From Metabacillus_B sp050107715 (GTDB lineage Bacteria > Bacillota > Bacilli > Bacillales > Bacillaceae): a stretch of DNA of 64,000 nucleotides. The stretch lies in contig NZ_JBNILN010000015.1 of the NCBI RefSeq assembly GCF_050107715.1, positions 1 to 64,000 of the forward strand, given 5' to 3'. The translations under genes and the position numbers were made by a program. Every line of letters starts with the position of its first letter. Within the stretch, counting starts at the first letter, position 1. Of this stretch, positions 7,595 through 16,937 are shown one piece after another. Under the pieces are notes generated by a model. It was not told where the DNA came from, made no database searches, and saw only the letters and a program-made list of their open reading frames with translations.

Positions 7595-8389
7595 TTAATC
7601 TTTAATGCTGCTTATTGCCTGATGCAGACTTGAAAAGGATTTAACTTCAAAATTCACCCCAAGCTGTGTCATCGTAATGGCCAGTTCAGGTCTGATTCCG
7701 CTGATTTTGCTCGTTACACCGGATATTCGCAGCGCTTCAAGCACTTGGAAGATTTGCTGTGCGACCATTGTATCAATGACAGGCACCCCGGAAAGGTCTA
7801 GTATTAAATACTCCAGCTGAAACTCCGCACTCTTCTCTAAAGCTGTTACCATAAGCAGCTGGGCTCTTCTCGTATCAATATCCCCAATAACAGGCAGAAT
7901 CCCAATTCCTTCTTCAATTTTCACGACAGGAATTGAAAGTTCATCTACCGCGTGCTGTGCTGAAGAAATCTTTTCTTCGTGAGCTTTCATATAACAAACG
8001 GAGACAAGCTGCAATGCTTGATCTGCTGTGATATCAAATGAAGAGTAGATGGAAAAAAAATCTTTAACGGTCAAACCCTGTCTATCCGATTCATCCTTAA
8101 TTATATTTCCAACGTTCGTTTTAGCCTCCCTCATTTCAGCAATTGCAGCATCAAGAGGCAAACCTAGCTCAACAAGTTGATTTGCGAAATTCTTGCCCCA
8201 GCTTTTAATTTTTTCTGCTGATGCATTTCGAGTCAACGTTAGTGAGTCCGCATATATTTCAACTAATTTTTTTCTCCAGTTCGTGAGATCCTGAGTATTC
8301 TCATCTGGTTTTCCCATGCTTTTCTCTGAATGCTGAAGGACTAAATCCCTTAATATGTTCAAATTTGTATTCGCTTGTGTTTCCAACAT
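7595..8389 (-). CDS. RsbR-type stressosome protein (globin-like sensor plus STAS)
   Basis: 264 aa. Residues about 1-140 form the helical non-heme-globin region of RsbR paralogues; 150-262 form a STAS domain. Both phosphorylatable threonine positions of RsbRA are present: Thr in VIDTMVAQQIF (like T171) and Thr in LAITMTQLGV (like T205). RsbR proteins build the stressosome core with RsbS and release RsbT to switch on sigma-B. It belongs with RsbRA/RB/RC/RD, but which one cannot be told. AAGGAGGAGAAC precedes the ATG. Single gene. Two LOV-STAS partners are encoded at 10036 and 28229. Confidence 0.85.
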   Translation of the reverse strand: MLETQANTNLNILRDLVLQHSEKSMGKPDENTQDLTNWRKKLVEIYADSLTLTRNASAEKIKSWGKNFANQLVELGLPLDAAIAEMREAKTNVGNIIKDESDRQGLTVKDFFSIYSSFDITADQALQLVSVCYMKAHEEKISSAQHAVDELSIPVVKIEEGIGILPVIGDIDTRRAQLLMVTALEKSAEFQLEYLILDLSGVPVIDTMVAQQIFQVLEALRISGVTSKISGIRPELAITMTQLGVNFEVKSFSSLHQAISSIKD

Positions 8390-8588
8390 GTTCTCCTCCT
8401 TGCGGGTAACTACAAGTAAAAAAATCTCCTACTATCTTAACGCATATGAACGAAAGAACCAACCCATTTGAAAAATGTTCCTGTTCTCGCCCTTTTTATG
8501 AGAGTGAAATTTTAAGCTCTTTTGGCTTTCTTAATAGTCTGAACTTTTATATAATGGCCTACATACTTATTAAAAAGGAGCTAAGAAA

Positions 8589-9758
8589 ATGAAAATTGCT
8601 GATCGTGACCGTGAACAGCTGATTCGCTGGAGGAGGCATCTTCATCAATATCCTGAGCTTTCTTTTAAGGAAACAAATACTTCAGCTTTTGTATCGGAGG
8701 CCTTAAAAAGGATGCCGTTCCTGGAGATCTCACGCCCTGCACCAACTGCGGTAATGGCTGTGCTGCGGGGCCGAAACCCTGGAAAAACGCTGGCAATCCG
8801 TGCCGATATGGACGCTCTCCCAATAGAGGAAAAGAATACATTTGAATACCGTTCATCCGTACCTGGTGTTATGCATGCATGCGGCCACGACGGTCATACA
8901 GCTATGCTGCTGACCACTGCGAAGCTATTATCTGAAAATAAAGAAAAACTCTCAGGGGAAATCCGGTTTATTTTCCAGCACGCCGAAGAAACTCCGCCTG
9001 GGGGTGCGGATGAGCTGGTGAATGCCGGGGTGATGGACGGTGTGGATTATGTAATAGGAACCCATCTATGGTCTCCTTTAGAGACAGGGAAAATCGGCAT
9101 TGTTTACGGACCGATGATGGCGGCTCCCGACACATTTAAAGTAACCGTTATCGGAAAAGGAGGACATGCCGGACTCCCTCATGAAACCATTGACAGCATC
9201 ACTGCAGCTGCCCAGACAATCTCAAGCCTGCAGCAGATTGTATCCAGAGCAACAGATGCCTCAGAGCAGCTCGTAATTTCTGTCACGCAAATAGCAGGAG
9301 GATCCGCTGATAATGTCATTCCAGGTTCTGTCGAATTTGGAGGGACGGTTAGAACCTTTAATGATGAACTTCGCAATCAGATACCCGGGAAAATTGAGCA
9401 GATTGTAAAAGGGGTCACAGAAGCCCACGGAGCATCCTATAAGTTTGATTATACTAAGGGCTACCGGCCAGTCATTAATGAAGAAAGAACGACCCGCATC
9501 CTTCATCAAACCGCCGCTGGATTATTCGGAGAGGATTCGGTTACTTTGATGAAGCCGGTTATGGTAGGAGAGGATTTTTCTGCCTATCAGCAAAAGGCGC
9601 CTGGATGCTTTTTCTTTACAGGAGCCGGAAACAAAAAGGAAGGCATTACGTTTCCCCACCATCATGCGAACTTCACCATTGACGAAAAGGCACTTGAGAT
9701 CGGAGTGAAGATGCTCACTAAGGCGGCAGAAGCCTTCCTTTCCTCTGATCATGAATGA
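8589..9758 (+). CDS. M20-family amidohydrolase (N-acyl amino acid / hippurate hydrolase type)
   Basis: Zinc amidohydrolase of 389 aa. Typical motifs: LRRHLHQYPELSF-like start (WRRHLHQYPELSFKE), IRADMDALPIEE, HACGHDGHTAML (metal Cys/His) and HAEETPPGGA, then a dimerisation domain about residues 185-295 (GGHAGLPHETID). Such enzymes remove acyl groups from amino acids or conjugates; B. subtilis has several (YhaA, YtnL, YxeP, AmhX) and I cannot choose between them. AAAAGGAGC precedes the ATG. Single gene with a TATAAT-like -10 at about 8551. Confidence 0.85.
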   Translation: MKIADRDREQLIRWRRHLHQYPELSFKETNTSAFVSEALKRMPFLEISRPAPTAVMAVLRGRNPGKTLAIRADMDALPIEEKNTFEYRSSVPGVMHACGHDGHTAMLLTTAKLLSENKEKLSGEIRFIFQHAEETPPGGADELVNAGVMDGVDYVIGTHLWSPLETGKIGIVYGPMMAAPDTFKVTVIGKGGHAGLPHETIDSITAAAQTISSLQQIVSRATDASEQLVISVTQIAGGSADNVIPGSVEFGGTVRTFNDELRNQIPGKIEQIVKGVTEAHGASYKFDYTKGYRPVINEERTTRILHQTAAGLFGEDSVTLMKPVMVGEDFSAYQQKAPGCFFFTGAGNKKEGITFPHHHANFTIDEKALEIGVKMLTKAAEAFLSSDHE

Positions 9759-9983
9759 ATCTGAGCTCTCCATTATGGGCATTTTCTCAGGGAGCTTCGT
9801 TTCACAAAAGTGCTGACTGCATGGATTTGGATAGAATGCCGTTTATCTTTAAATCGTGTGACGGGCAGGACTGAACTGGTCACGATAACAGGCTGTCCTT
9901 TATTAGGATAATGTTGCTTAAAAGAGCATATCGGATCAGGAAAATCCTGCAGGTGCTTTTACGCCTCCTCTGCATTTCAGCAA

Positions 9984-10015
9984 AAAAGCAGCACATTGTG
10001 GCATGTGCTGCTTTT
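9984..10015 (-). terminator. Terminator of the LOV-STAS gene at 10036
   Basis: AAAAGCAGCACAT / ATGTGCTGCTTTT, a 13-bp stem, followed on the minus strand by TTTTTTG. The rest of 9759-9980 shows no gene. Confidence 0.85.
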
Positions 10016-10035
10016 ACAGGCTGGGAAACAAATGA

Positions 10036-10866
10036 CTAGATCCCCTTTAAAAACAGGGATTCCCCGGTTTTTTTAGGTTCTTTCTGTAAATATTCCAGGG
10101 CATGTTTCACCTCGGGAAATACTTTTACCGAATTTAACTCTTCATAATCTTCCAATGCGGTGACAGCCATACGGGGATATATTCCAGTAATCATAAGTTC
10201 AGTGCCAAGCAGCTTTAACCAGCCGTTCAGGTTTACAATATAGTTGGATAATGCCTGATCAAAAACAGCGAGTCCGGATATATCAAGAATCAAAATCCGG
10301 TCTCTCGTTTTATCCTTGTGCTCCATAATATTTCGCATTAAAATGGTCAGCCTTTCACTTGGGAAAGACCCGATAAGCGGAAGGACGGAAATCTGGTTCC
10401 CGAGAGAAATAATAGGGGTAGAGCGCATATCTGCCTCTGTTTTAGCCTGCTCCATGAGGGTTTGATAATGCTTTTCCATGGTGACATCCTTTTGAACCCC
10501 AATAAAATAATAGAGGTCTTCATCTTCTAAATAAATCGGGTCAATATTCAGCTGATTGTAAAATTGAGAGCCGTCCTTTTTATAATTCAGAAGTGTGACG
10601 GACACGGAAGATTTTTCCCGTACAGCAGTTCGGATTTTGTCCACTTCTTTTTGGTCTGTTTTTTCTCCTTGCAGAAAACGGCAGTTTTTTCCAATAACTT
10701 CATCTTCTTTGTATCCCGTTACATCTGTAAATCCTTTTGACATGTAAACGATAGGATTCTCTTTAGCAGCAGGATCTGTAATGATAATGCCAGTTTGAGA
10801 TGAATCCAGCGCTTTCAGTAACAGCTTAAGCTGCGGATGGTCTAATTTACCGTTAAGAAACATCAT
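10036..10866 (-). CDS. ytvA: Blue-light photoreceptor, LOV-STAS (YtvA type), copy 1
   Basis: 276 aa; B. subtilis YtvA is 261 aa. LOV domain about residues 15-125 with the photoactive cysteine in GKNCRFLQG (C62, the same number as in YtvA), the FMN-contact Asn residues in LLNYKKDG and YNQLNIDP, and the Gln in FIGVQKDVT. A linker helix is followed by a STAS domain about 145-260 (ILDISGLAVFDQ). YtvA feeds blue-light signals into the stressosome and sigma-B. The ATG pair has GGAGG in front. A TTGTAG-N17-TATAGT promoter lies 40-65 bp upstream. Confidence 0.9.
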   Translation of the reverse strand: MMFLNGKLDHPQLKLLLKALDSSQTGIIITDPAAKENPIVYMSKGFTDVTGYKEDEVIGKNCRFLQGEKTDQKEVDKIRTAVREKSSVSVTLLNYKKDGSQFYNQLNIDPIYLEDEDLYYFIGVQKDVTMEKHYQTLMEQAKTEADMRSTPIISLGNQISVLPLIGSFPSERLTILMRNIMEHKDKTRDRILILDISGLAVFDQALSNYIVNLNGWLKLLGTELMITGIYPRMAVTALEDYEELNSVKVFPEVKHALEYLQKEPKKTGESLFLKGI

Positions 10867-10902
10867 TTATCCTCCATCCATTATCCATCATTTGCTAATT
10901 TT

Positions 10903-10931
10903 ACTATAGCAAGGCCGGAGAAATCCTACAA
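10903..10931 (-). promoter_or_regulatory. Sigma-A-type promoter for LOV-STAS copy 1
   Basis: Minus strand TTGTAG, 17-bp spacer, TATAGT: 4 of 6 and 5 of 6 matches to consensus. Confidence 0.5.
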
Positions 10932-11000
10932 ACTTGTGTGTGTTCTCGAAGATTTAGAGGAACAGTTCAAGGAAAAACAGAACGGATGTCAAATCAAAAA

Positions 11001-11028
11001 AATGATCTCTTTAGTGTCAGAGATCATT
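11001..11028 (-). terminator. Terminator of the WGR/DUF4240 gene
   Basis: AATGATCTCT / AGAGATCATT with an eight-base loop and seven T on the minus strand, 9 bp after the stop. Confidence 0.85.
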
Positions 11029-11036
11029 CTTTCATT

Positions 11037-11828
11037 TCAACATTCGAGAGGATTCTCTCCATAACGCTCCCACAGTTTTGGGAAGCGGATTTGCAATCCT
11101 TTTTCGTCCTCCTCATCCCAGTCAAGCTCGATTTCCGGTTCGAAGCACGGATCAGCTACTAGCTGATCATACAGTTCATAATAAGATGTATCATCCCTGC
11201 CGGTTTTTTCTTCAAATGCAAGGGCACCTAAATAGGTCAAATCCTCAAACTGAGGCATTTCCCCTTTTTCTTCAAGTTCCTTCAGGATAGGAATCATGCT
11301 CTCGGGATCATGGATGGCTGTTTCGTATACGCCTTTTCCCTGAAATAACAGCCAGGCCCTGAAATAGTCAAAGCAATCATCTGAACATCCTCCCATGATG
11401 ATGCAGGCTGCGGCCCACAGTGAGGAGGTGCAGGAACGGACAAAATACCGCGCAAAAATTTCATCAAACTTAATGATATCCTGAAGAGGCTTTTTCGAAA
11501 GATGCTCTACCAGCCATTCGAGCTGTTCTTCCTGTTCCTCTCCTTTTTTCTTGGCTTGCTCAAGGAGACTCCAAAAGCTGTCATCTGTAATAGTGCTTTT
11601 CTTTATTAGCTGCATGGAGGAGTGCCCCGGCTTGTATCCCTTTTTCAGTTTTGATTGGATCATGCGTTCCGCTTCTTTTAAACATTCTGCAGCATGATCA
11701 AATTTTTTTGAACGGATCGTTCCAGTGGTTCCTGCTTTACCGAAAGTAACCACGTAATCGACTCCGGTCACTTTAATTTTCCAAAATTTATTTGATGAAT
11801 CATTTCGAAAGTATAAAATAGTTTCCAC
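11037..11828 (-). CDS. WGR-domain / DUF4240 protein
   Basis: 263 aa. Residues 1-65 form a WGR domain: the pattern FWKI-x-WG-like core (KFWKIKVTGVDYVVTFGKAG), then a TGTIRSKKF strand and a helix ending KLKKGY. Residues about 78-230 match DUF4240 (DSFWSLLEQAKKK, the FARYFVRSCTSSLWAAACII segment, and CFDYFRAWLLFQGK). WGR domains occur in PARPs, polymerases and MolR-type proteins and can bind nucleic acid; the function of this pair in bacteria is unclear. The start follows GGAGAATAAAGTGG. Single gene. Confidence 0.75.
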   Translation of the reverse strand: METILYFRNDSSNKFWKIKVTGVDYVVTFGKAGTTGTIRSKKFDHAAECLKEAERMIQSKLKKGYKPGHSSMQLIKKSTITDDSFWSLLEQAKKKGEEQEEQLEWLVEHLSKKPLQDIIKFDEIFARYFVRSCTSSLWAAACIIMGGCSDDCFDYFRAWLLFQGKGVYETAIHDPESMIPILKELEEKGEMPQFEDLTYLGALAFEEKTGRDDTSYYELYDQLVADPCFEPEIELDWDEEDEKGLQIRFPKLWERYGENPLEC

Positions 11829-11925
11829 TTTATTCTCCTCGCGGCCCTGTTTTCTTTTCCATTCATTCTCTATTATAGTACTTCGTTTAACAGCCCGTCA
11901 TGCATGTTTTGACTGTAAATGAAAG

Positions 11926-11953
11926 AATAACCCCGATTTTACGGGGTTATTTT
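11926..11953. terminator. Hairpin overlapping the stop of the 55-aa gene
   Basis: AATAACCCCG / CGGGGTTATT with a six-base loop; T-rich on both sides, so it can act in both directions. Confidence 0.8.
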
Positions 11954-12114
11954 TTATCTTTGCTGCGAAGCCGATTTTCTGCCTCATCATCCGGACCCTG
12001 CTTTGCGTTTTTTACTGCTCTTATAATGACAGCGCCGATCATAACAAAGATAGCAGCCAGTACAATCGCTAATACAGTGACTAGAATCATAAAAAAACCA
12101 TTACCGGAAGCCAT
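11947..12114 (-). CDS. Small single-pass membrane protein, 55 aa
   Basis: ATG with AAGGAG eight bases upstream. An N-terminal helix of about 24 hydrophobic residues (FFMILVTVLAIVLAAIFVMI, and beyond) is followed by a highly charged tail (AVKNAKQGPDDEAENRLRSKDKK). It should insert with the tail in the cytosol. I do not recognise it. The stop codon lies inside the following terminator hairpin, which supports a compact single gene. Confidence 0.75.
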   Translation of the reverse strand: MASGNGFFMILVTVLAIVLAAIFVMIGAVIIRAVKNAKQGPDDEAENRLRSKDKK

Positions 12115-12515
12115 AGTAAAACTCCTTCATTACTCATTTATCATAGTTATTATACCGTGCCGTAATTCAGTCCACAATGGATTACGGCACGGTACAGGCA
12201 GTTTAGCCGGCAGCCTTACGCTTCACTGCTTTGCGGGATCGGTTTGAATCGGGAGTATCCTGGCTGATTTTAAGATAGAATATGGGACTCATAATAAAAA
12301 GACAGCTTGGATTTACTGTCTTTTACAGGGGGCTGCCCTGGCAGAGGAGCATGAATCTACTTTTTTTTAAGAACGCCCTTTAAACTTGTCTGTTCATTGC
12401 AGCCAGCGGGCATTTGCTCATTGAGGGGCGGGCGGCGGGTCTCCTCCCTGTCCGCCCCTTCTGGACTCCCCTGTGCCGCTGATGGATCGGGAGAGGAGCC
12501 CTCTAGGGGAAGCCC
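12115..12515. other. Intergenic stretch with hairpins only
   Basis: AAAAGACAG / CTGTCTTTT (12296-12325) with T-runs on both strands looks like a terminator. A GC-rich hairpin, GGGGCGG / CCGCCCC (about 12423-12462), lies downstream of the protease gene and may end it. No gene is supported. Confidence 0.5.
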
Positions 12516-13259
12516 TTATTTTTTTGACCAGGCTTCTATTTCATCCAGAACAGCAATGATCGGAATGCTGAAACCAATTGTTCCCTGATCAGTGGCAGCG
12601 GAATTAATGCCGATCACTTTTCCGGACTTCTTGTCAATTAGAGGTCCTCCGCTGTTTCCAGGCGCAATCGGGGCTGAAATTTGATAGGCGTCTTTATAAT
12701 AGGTTTCCTCAATGTTTATTTCTCTGTCAACTCCGCTGATTATTCCGTCCGTAACGGTGTTTTGCAGACCGAGCGGGCTTCCGAGGGCAAGTACTTCGTC
12801 TCCGATTGCTGATTTTTTCTCTCTTTCAACAGAAAGAGGATCGGTTCCCTCCAAATCTTTTACTCTCACAACTGCAATGTCACGGGTCGGATTCACTCCT
12901 ATAACCTCACCAGGCATTTCCCTGGAGTCTTTAGTCAGGACAAGGACATTTTCAGAGTCTGCGACGACATGGGCATTAGTAATCACATCCCCTTTTTCAT
13001 TGTATAAAAATCCAGAGCCGATCGAGCCGCCCTCGAGCTGGATGGTGACCACGAGCTTTTGGGATTCATCTATGATTTCTTTCACGTCACCTGAGGTGCC
13101 CGATGAGGCAGCTTTAGCTGCATCAAGTTCGACTACTTTGGAGGAAAGCTTTAGTTCGTTCGGAATTTCATTAAGGATAAAAAAGATGCCCCCAATCCCT
13201 GCGATCCATATAAATAACGTAATGATTCCGCTGGCTATCCATTTTTTCAAGTTTTTCAC
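12516..13259 (-). CDS. Membrane-anchored HtrA-type serine protease without PDZ domain
   Basis: 247 aa. One N-terminal membrane segment (about 9-30) and a trypsin-like fold. The catalytic triad is complete: His in TNAHVVA, Asp in TRDIAVVRV and Ser in APGNSGGPL. Unlike HtrA/DegP, the chain ends right after the protease domain and has no PDZ domain. It should face the outside of the cell. It follows the zinc-ribbon gene at 13267 by only 7 bp, so the two are probably co-transcribed and may act together in envelope quality control (inference). Confidence 0.85.
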   Translation of the reverse strand: MKNLKKWIASGIITLFIWIAGIGGIFFILNEIPNELKLSSKVVELDAAKAASSGTSGDVKEIIDESQKLVVTIQLEGGSIGSGFLYNEKGDVITNAHVVADSENVLVLTKDSREMPGEVIGVNPTRDIAVVRVKDLEGTDPLSVEREKKSAIGDEVLALGSPLGLQNTVTDGIISGVDREINIEETYYKDAYQISAPIAPGNSGGPLIDKKSGKVIGINSAATDQGTIGFSIPIIAVLDEIEAWSKK

Positions 13260-13266
13260 CTGTCCT

Positions 13267-14772
13267 TTATTTTATGTAGGTCACCTGGTCGATTACTACT
13301 TTAATGTCTTTTCCATAATCTTTATCGAGGAAAAAGAAAAACTCTGCCTCTTTGCCTGCTTTAATGGCTACATCTTTTGACGAAACCGTATCGTTGTATA
13401 GGAATTTTCCTTTTTTGTTATAAATTTTTATATAAAGCTGGGGATTATTCAATGTGATTTTAGTGGTATTTTTAATACTTCCTGTTACGACATACGTAAA
13501 TTGGTCTTCTTGGAAAATGAGCTTACCAAGTTTAAGAGGAGGATTTTTGGATTTCATCGCTTTAGAATCCAGGACAGCCATATTCTCCTCCAGGAAGACC
13601 GGAAGTGACCCTTTGTAGCTTGCTCTGGCATTCTCTAACTCATTTAGCCTGGTTATTAGCTCCTCATTCTCATAGTTTGTATACCTTTGAGCTTCTCTGA
13701 GTGCATCAATCGCCTTATCAAAATTTTCCTTTTCCATGTGTTTATCTGATGTGTTTTTTGATAGTTCTACTATTTTATCGATCAGCTTGCCTTTGACTTC
13801 TTTAGCCTCAGCGCTTTCCAGATCCTTGATTTTTTCCAATTCCACGCCAATTTCTTTTACGGAATCCATTTCCTGGGTATCGTATTTAACCATTTCAATG
13901 ATTAAATCCGTCTCTTGCTTAGAGGTTCTTGTCTCCAGTGGTGCAAAAATCGGGCTCTTCCGGGTCTGGATATCGTTGCGCACACTCGTAAGCGTATCTT
14001 TTGCTTCCCCGAATTCTTTGCTGTCGATCTTTTCATCTACAGCGGTCAAGGTCTTATCGACTTTTGATGCGGATTCAACTTCTCTTTTCACTCTTGTAAT
14101 AACTGAATTACCAGGCCTAAGTTCTGATGCTTCATTCAGCTTTTTAACCGCCTGATCATAGTTTCCATCCAGAGCATACTCTTCCCCTTCATAGTGAAGG
14201 GCTTCTGCCCTTTGGTTTGTATTTTTCTCACTGGAGTGAATGGCAATGGCACTGCCCGAAAATATCAGCAGACTTGCAGCTGGAATCCCAAAGGCCAAAA
14301 TTGCCTGTTTTTTAGTAATTTTCCGTTTAGGTTTCGACGGAGCGGATACTTGTCCGTGTGGAGTGTGCTCACTATTTCCAGGTATGGGATCATGTTTATT
14401 CTGGCTCTCCGCCAGATGAGGGTCCGGCTGTGATTGTGCATACAATGGTCCATTTCCAGGGTGAAACTGATCCTCTGTTTTGTGCTCTCTTTCGTGTTCA
14501 TCTGGGGGGTGCCCCAAATGTTCGTTCTCTCTTTCATTGTGGGCCGCTTCATCGCTCCACCCTGTATGATTGCTGTAACCATCCATCGGTTTATCATGAT
14601 TATGATTCTCCATGCCAGGGTCAGATCCGAATGAGGTTCGTGCACTTATTGAATCATCCTCTTCTCCCGTAACCTCCTCGTGATCGGATGAAAACGGCAT
14701 GACTTTCGTACCACACATCGGACAAAAATCTTCTTCTCCAGTTAATTTATTTCCGCATTCACGACAAAACAT
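13267..14772 (-). CDS. Zinc-ribbon membrane protein with extracytoplasmic repeats
   Basis: 501 aa. N-terminal zinc ribbon (CRECGNKLTGEEDFCPMCG, residues 3-21), a long low-complexity charged, His- and Asn-rich linker (30-150), one membrane helix (about 158-180), a helical TPR-like region (190-375) and a C-terminal beta-domain (about 395-500) resembling FxLYD-type domains (TGSIKNTTKITLNNPQLYIK). The layout resembles B. subtilis YvbJ and TcaA-like proteins. The zinc ribbon would be cytosolic and the rest outside. Upstream partner of the HtrA-like protease, 7 bp apart. Confidence 0.65.
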   Translation of the reverse strand: MFCRECGNKLTGEEDFCPMCGTKVMPFSSDHEEVTGEEDDSISARTSFGSDPGMENHNHDKPMDGYSNHTGWSDEAAHNERENEHLGHPPDEHEREHKTEDQFHPGNGPLYAQSQPDPHLAESQNKHDPIPGNSEHTPHGQVSAPSKPKRKITKKQAILAFGIPAASLLIFSGSAIAIHSSEKNTNQRAEALHYEGEEYALDGNYDQAVKKLNEASELRPGNSVITRVKREVESASKVDKTLTAVDEKIDSKEFGEAKDTLTSVRNDIQTRKSPIFAPLETRTSKQETDLIIEMVKYDTQEMDSVKEIGVELEKIKDLESAEAKEVKGKLIDKIVELSKNTSDKHMEKENFDKAIDALREAQRYTNYENEELITRLNELENARASYKGSLPVFLEENMAVLDSKAMKSKNPPLKLGKLIFQEDQFTYVVTGSIKNTTKITLNNPQLYIKIYNKKGKFLYNDTVSSKDVAIKAGKEAEFFFFLDKDYGKDIKVVIDQVTYIK

Positions 14773-14948
14773 GTAACCAGCCTCCTGCCATTCTTTCTAT
14801 TCATTTACATTAGATAGTAAATATTAACATTAATCTTTAACCAATTTCCTACAATATGAAACATTTTTTACTGTCAATGCTTTATAAGTAAATTCGTCCT
14901 AGGCCAAGTAAGACAAAAAAGCCCTTTTTCAAAGACTTCTGCTGACAT

Positions 14949-15548
14949 CTATAGAACACTGCGCAAATAAAAATTGGTGATGGAAAGATATTCACGCAAA
15001 TATGACTTAACCAGTATAACAGTGGGAGTTTTGGCTGGAAGCCCTGTCACTTTAAGGCCCACCTGGGAAGCAATCGCTACAGAACGGTAAACATGGAAGT
15101 CATTAGTAGCAATGACACCATGCTTCGCCCCATTTGGAACCAGTTTTTTTGAAAAGGCTATGTTTTCAGCTGTACTGGAAGACTCGCTTTCTAGAACGAT
15201 CCTTGAAGATTCAACGCCTAGACGGATTAAGCCTTCTCTCATTGCATCCGCTTCAGTCCTATTCTCACCGTTTCCTCTTCCTCCTGAAACGATAGCTAAC
15301 GTTTTTCTGTTTTTCTTTAAATAATCTGCTGCGGTATCAATTCGGTTTTGTAAAGCATGGGACGGAACATCCCCATTCACTCTTGCACCGAGTACAATTA
15401 AGTAGTCTGCATCAGGGGCAGGCTCTGCTCCTGCATATTCCTGGATTTTAACATGTATGCAGAACAGATAGATTAGGGCCGAAAGCAATAAACCCGCTGC
15501 GGCAAATTGCATTGTTTTCTTTCTCCCCACAGTTAACCTCACCTTCAT
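14949..15548 (-). CDS. YdcF/SanA-type DUF218 protein
   Basis: About 199 aa from the ATG at 15548. One N-terminal membrane helix, then the DUF218 fold: YLIVLGARVNGDVPS, ALQNRIDTAADYL, VSGGRGNGENRTEA and ESESSSTAENIAFS are the conserved family blocks. SanA/ElyC/YdcF proteins are linked to envelope and peptidoglycan precursor metabolism. The frame stays open further upstream to 15659, but that stretch contains the terminator hairpin of the next gene, so the longer start is unlikely. An even shorter start at 15512, preceded by GGGGAG, is possible. Confidence 0.7.
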   Translation of the reverse strand: MKVRLTVGRKKTMQFAAAGLLLSALIYLFCIHVKIQEYAGAEPAPDADYLIVLGARVNGDVPSHALQNRIDTAADYLKKNRKTLAIVSGGRGNGENRTEADAMREGLIRLGVESSRIVLESESSSTAENIAFSKKLVPNGAKHGVIATNDFHVYRSVAIASQVGLKVTGLPAKTPTVILVKSYLREYLSITNFYLRSVL

Positions 15549-15601
15549 GAACCTGAGTTTATTTCCTTTTATTGTAAATAAAATACACTTTTGTGTATAC
15601 C

Positions 15602-15648
15602 AAAAAGAGGGAGCCACGGGAAATAGCTTTTGGCCCCCTCTCTTTTTC
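15602..15648 (-). terminator. Terminator of the zinc-ribbon/DUF2628 gene
   Basis: GAGAGGGGGCCA pairs with TGGCTCCCTC around a 15-base loop and runs into TTTTTG on the minus strand, 75 bp after the stop of the gene at 15723. Confidence 0.7.
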
Positions 15649-15722
15649 ATACGGAGCAAATCTATAAGCAGGTGCTCTGCTCCGCTCTTATTGTGTCTTC
15701 AAACTGGATAAGTACTTTCTTA

Positions 15723-16937
15723 TTATAGGAAAGTAAATAAAACAAGAGAAACAATCATGTAGGCGATCATAACACCAAAGGCGATAAGAACACCTGCAGG
15801 GCTAGTACCGCCTTTGCTGGCTGCCATCCGCTGTTTTTCTTCACGTGAAGCTTGTGAATACCTAATTGAATCAAGCTGTTCCCTTGCATGGCTTAAATAA
15901 ATCCTGTTTCCTAAAAAACCGGACGCTGCAAGCATAATCGGTACAATGAGGGCGGTGAGCCAATAGATTCCGCTTGCTGCCACTCCAAGTCCAAGGAGAA
16001 TATAAATTCCTGCCGTAATGATCATCGGTGCAATCATTTTTCTATAGCCCATCCAAAATATCGTCAGGAAAAACGCCGCCCAGTTTACACTGAATTGTTT
16101 TTGCCAGCTTGAAAGATAGTAATCCCGTTTTGTCCCGGCAAAAGCACCAAGCAGCTCAGCCCCCTGCGTATTTGCGTTCACTGGCCCTGTTGTGTGCTGT
16201 GCTGGAGGGATGTGCGCTGTATTAGCCTGCCCTGAATATTCTGGCCGGTATGGGGCGGACTCGAAATGTCCGCTGCTATGTTTTTGCAGATTTAATGCAG
16301 TGTTCCCCTCATTCCTATAATCATAGGATTCCCGGCTGGGCTGCACTGAATCCGAGTGATTCGGGCTGGAATAGCCTGCAGGATGCTGGTGTCCTCCTTC
16401 ATTTACTCTATGATATTCATTCTGAATAGGCTGCTGCGCAGATACTGGCTGAGATGGGTGTTTTTCTCTATCTTCTGTATGTACAGAAGCCCTTTTTTCA
16501 TAATACTGCTGATCGGCTGTCTTGGTCTGGTCAGCCTGATCAGAAACTGCAAAGAGCCCCGCGTAAGCTAATTCAGGTGCCTCTTTTCCAGCATGGACAG
16601 GCTGATTATGCGCCGCCGCTCTCCCTGAATCGTAATTACCTTCATTTGGGATTTTGACAGCCGTTCCTTTTCTCTGTGGAGCTTTTTCAGGTGCATCAGT
16701 TGCCTGATGGAAAGAAGGGGCTGATAACTCTTTATCTTCTCTTAATGGAAGACTTTCCCTATCTTCAGCCTTTGCTGTTTTTGCCGAAGCTTGAGACAGC
16801 TGAGCTTCCTCAGCAGCAGCAGCCTGTTCGTGGTGTGCAGGCTCAAACGGCCTTTCTTCCTTACTGATCATGGTGCCGCATTTCGCACAGAACTTGTCCT
16901 CTGCTTTAAGCTTCATTCCGCATTTTGTACAAAACAT
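15723..16937 (-). CDS. Zinc-ribbon protein with C-terminal DUF2628-like membrane domain
   Basis: 404 aa. Zinc ribbon CTKCGMKLKAEDKFCAKCG at residues 3-21, nearly the same as in the protein at 13267. Then comes a long disordered Ala/Gln/His/Pro-rich linker (30-275), and a C-terminal region with FSVNWAAFFLTIFWMGYRKM and three membrane helices (about 285-345 and 380-402), matching the DUF2628 pattern (W-x-AFF-x-YRKM). Function unknown. GGAGGACACCCC precedes the ATG. Single gene with its own terminator. Confidence 0.7.
   Translation of the reverse strand: MFCTKCGMKLKAEDKFCAKCGTMISKEERPFEPAHHEQAAAAEEAQLSQASAKTAKAEDRESLPLREDKELSAPSFHQATDAPEKAPQRKGTAVKIPNEGNYDSGRAAAHNQPVHAGKEAPELAYAGLFAVSDQADQTKTADQQYYEKRASVHTEDREKHPSQPVSAQQPIQNEYHRVNEGGHQHPAGYSSPNHSDSVQPSRESYDYRNEGNTALNLQKHSSGHFESAPYRPEYSGQANTAHIPPAQHTTGPVNANTQGAELLGAFAGTKRDYYLSSWQKQFSVNWAAFFLTIFWMGYRKMIAPMIITAGIYILLGLGVAASGIYWLTALIVPIMLAASGFLGNRIYLSHAREQLDSIRYSQASREEKQRMAASKGGTSPAGVLIAFGVMIAYMIVSLVLFTFL

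Noticed and set aside
14194..14672. Three overlapping ORFs opposite the zinc-ribbon gene
   Set aside because: Shadows of the His/Asn-rich low-complexity linker of the protein at 13267-14772.
15549..15659. Longer N-terminus for the DUF218 protein
   Set aside because: The extension contains the terminator hairpin of the neighbouring gene and lacks a ribosome site.
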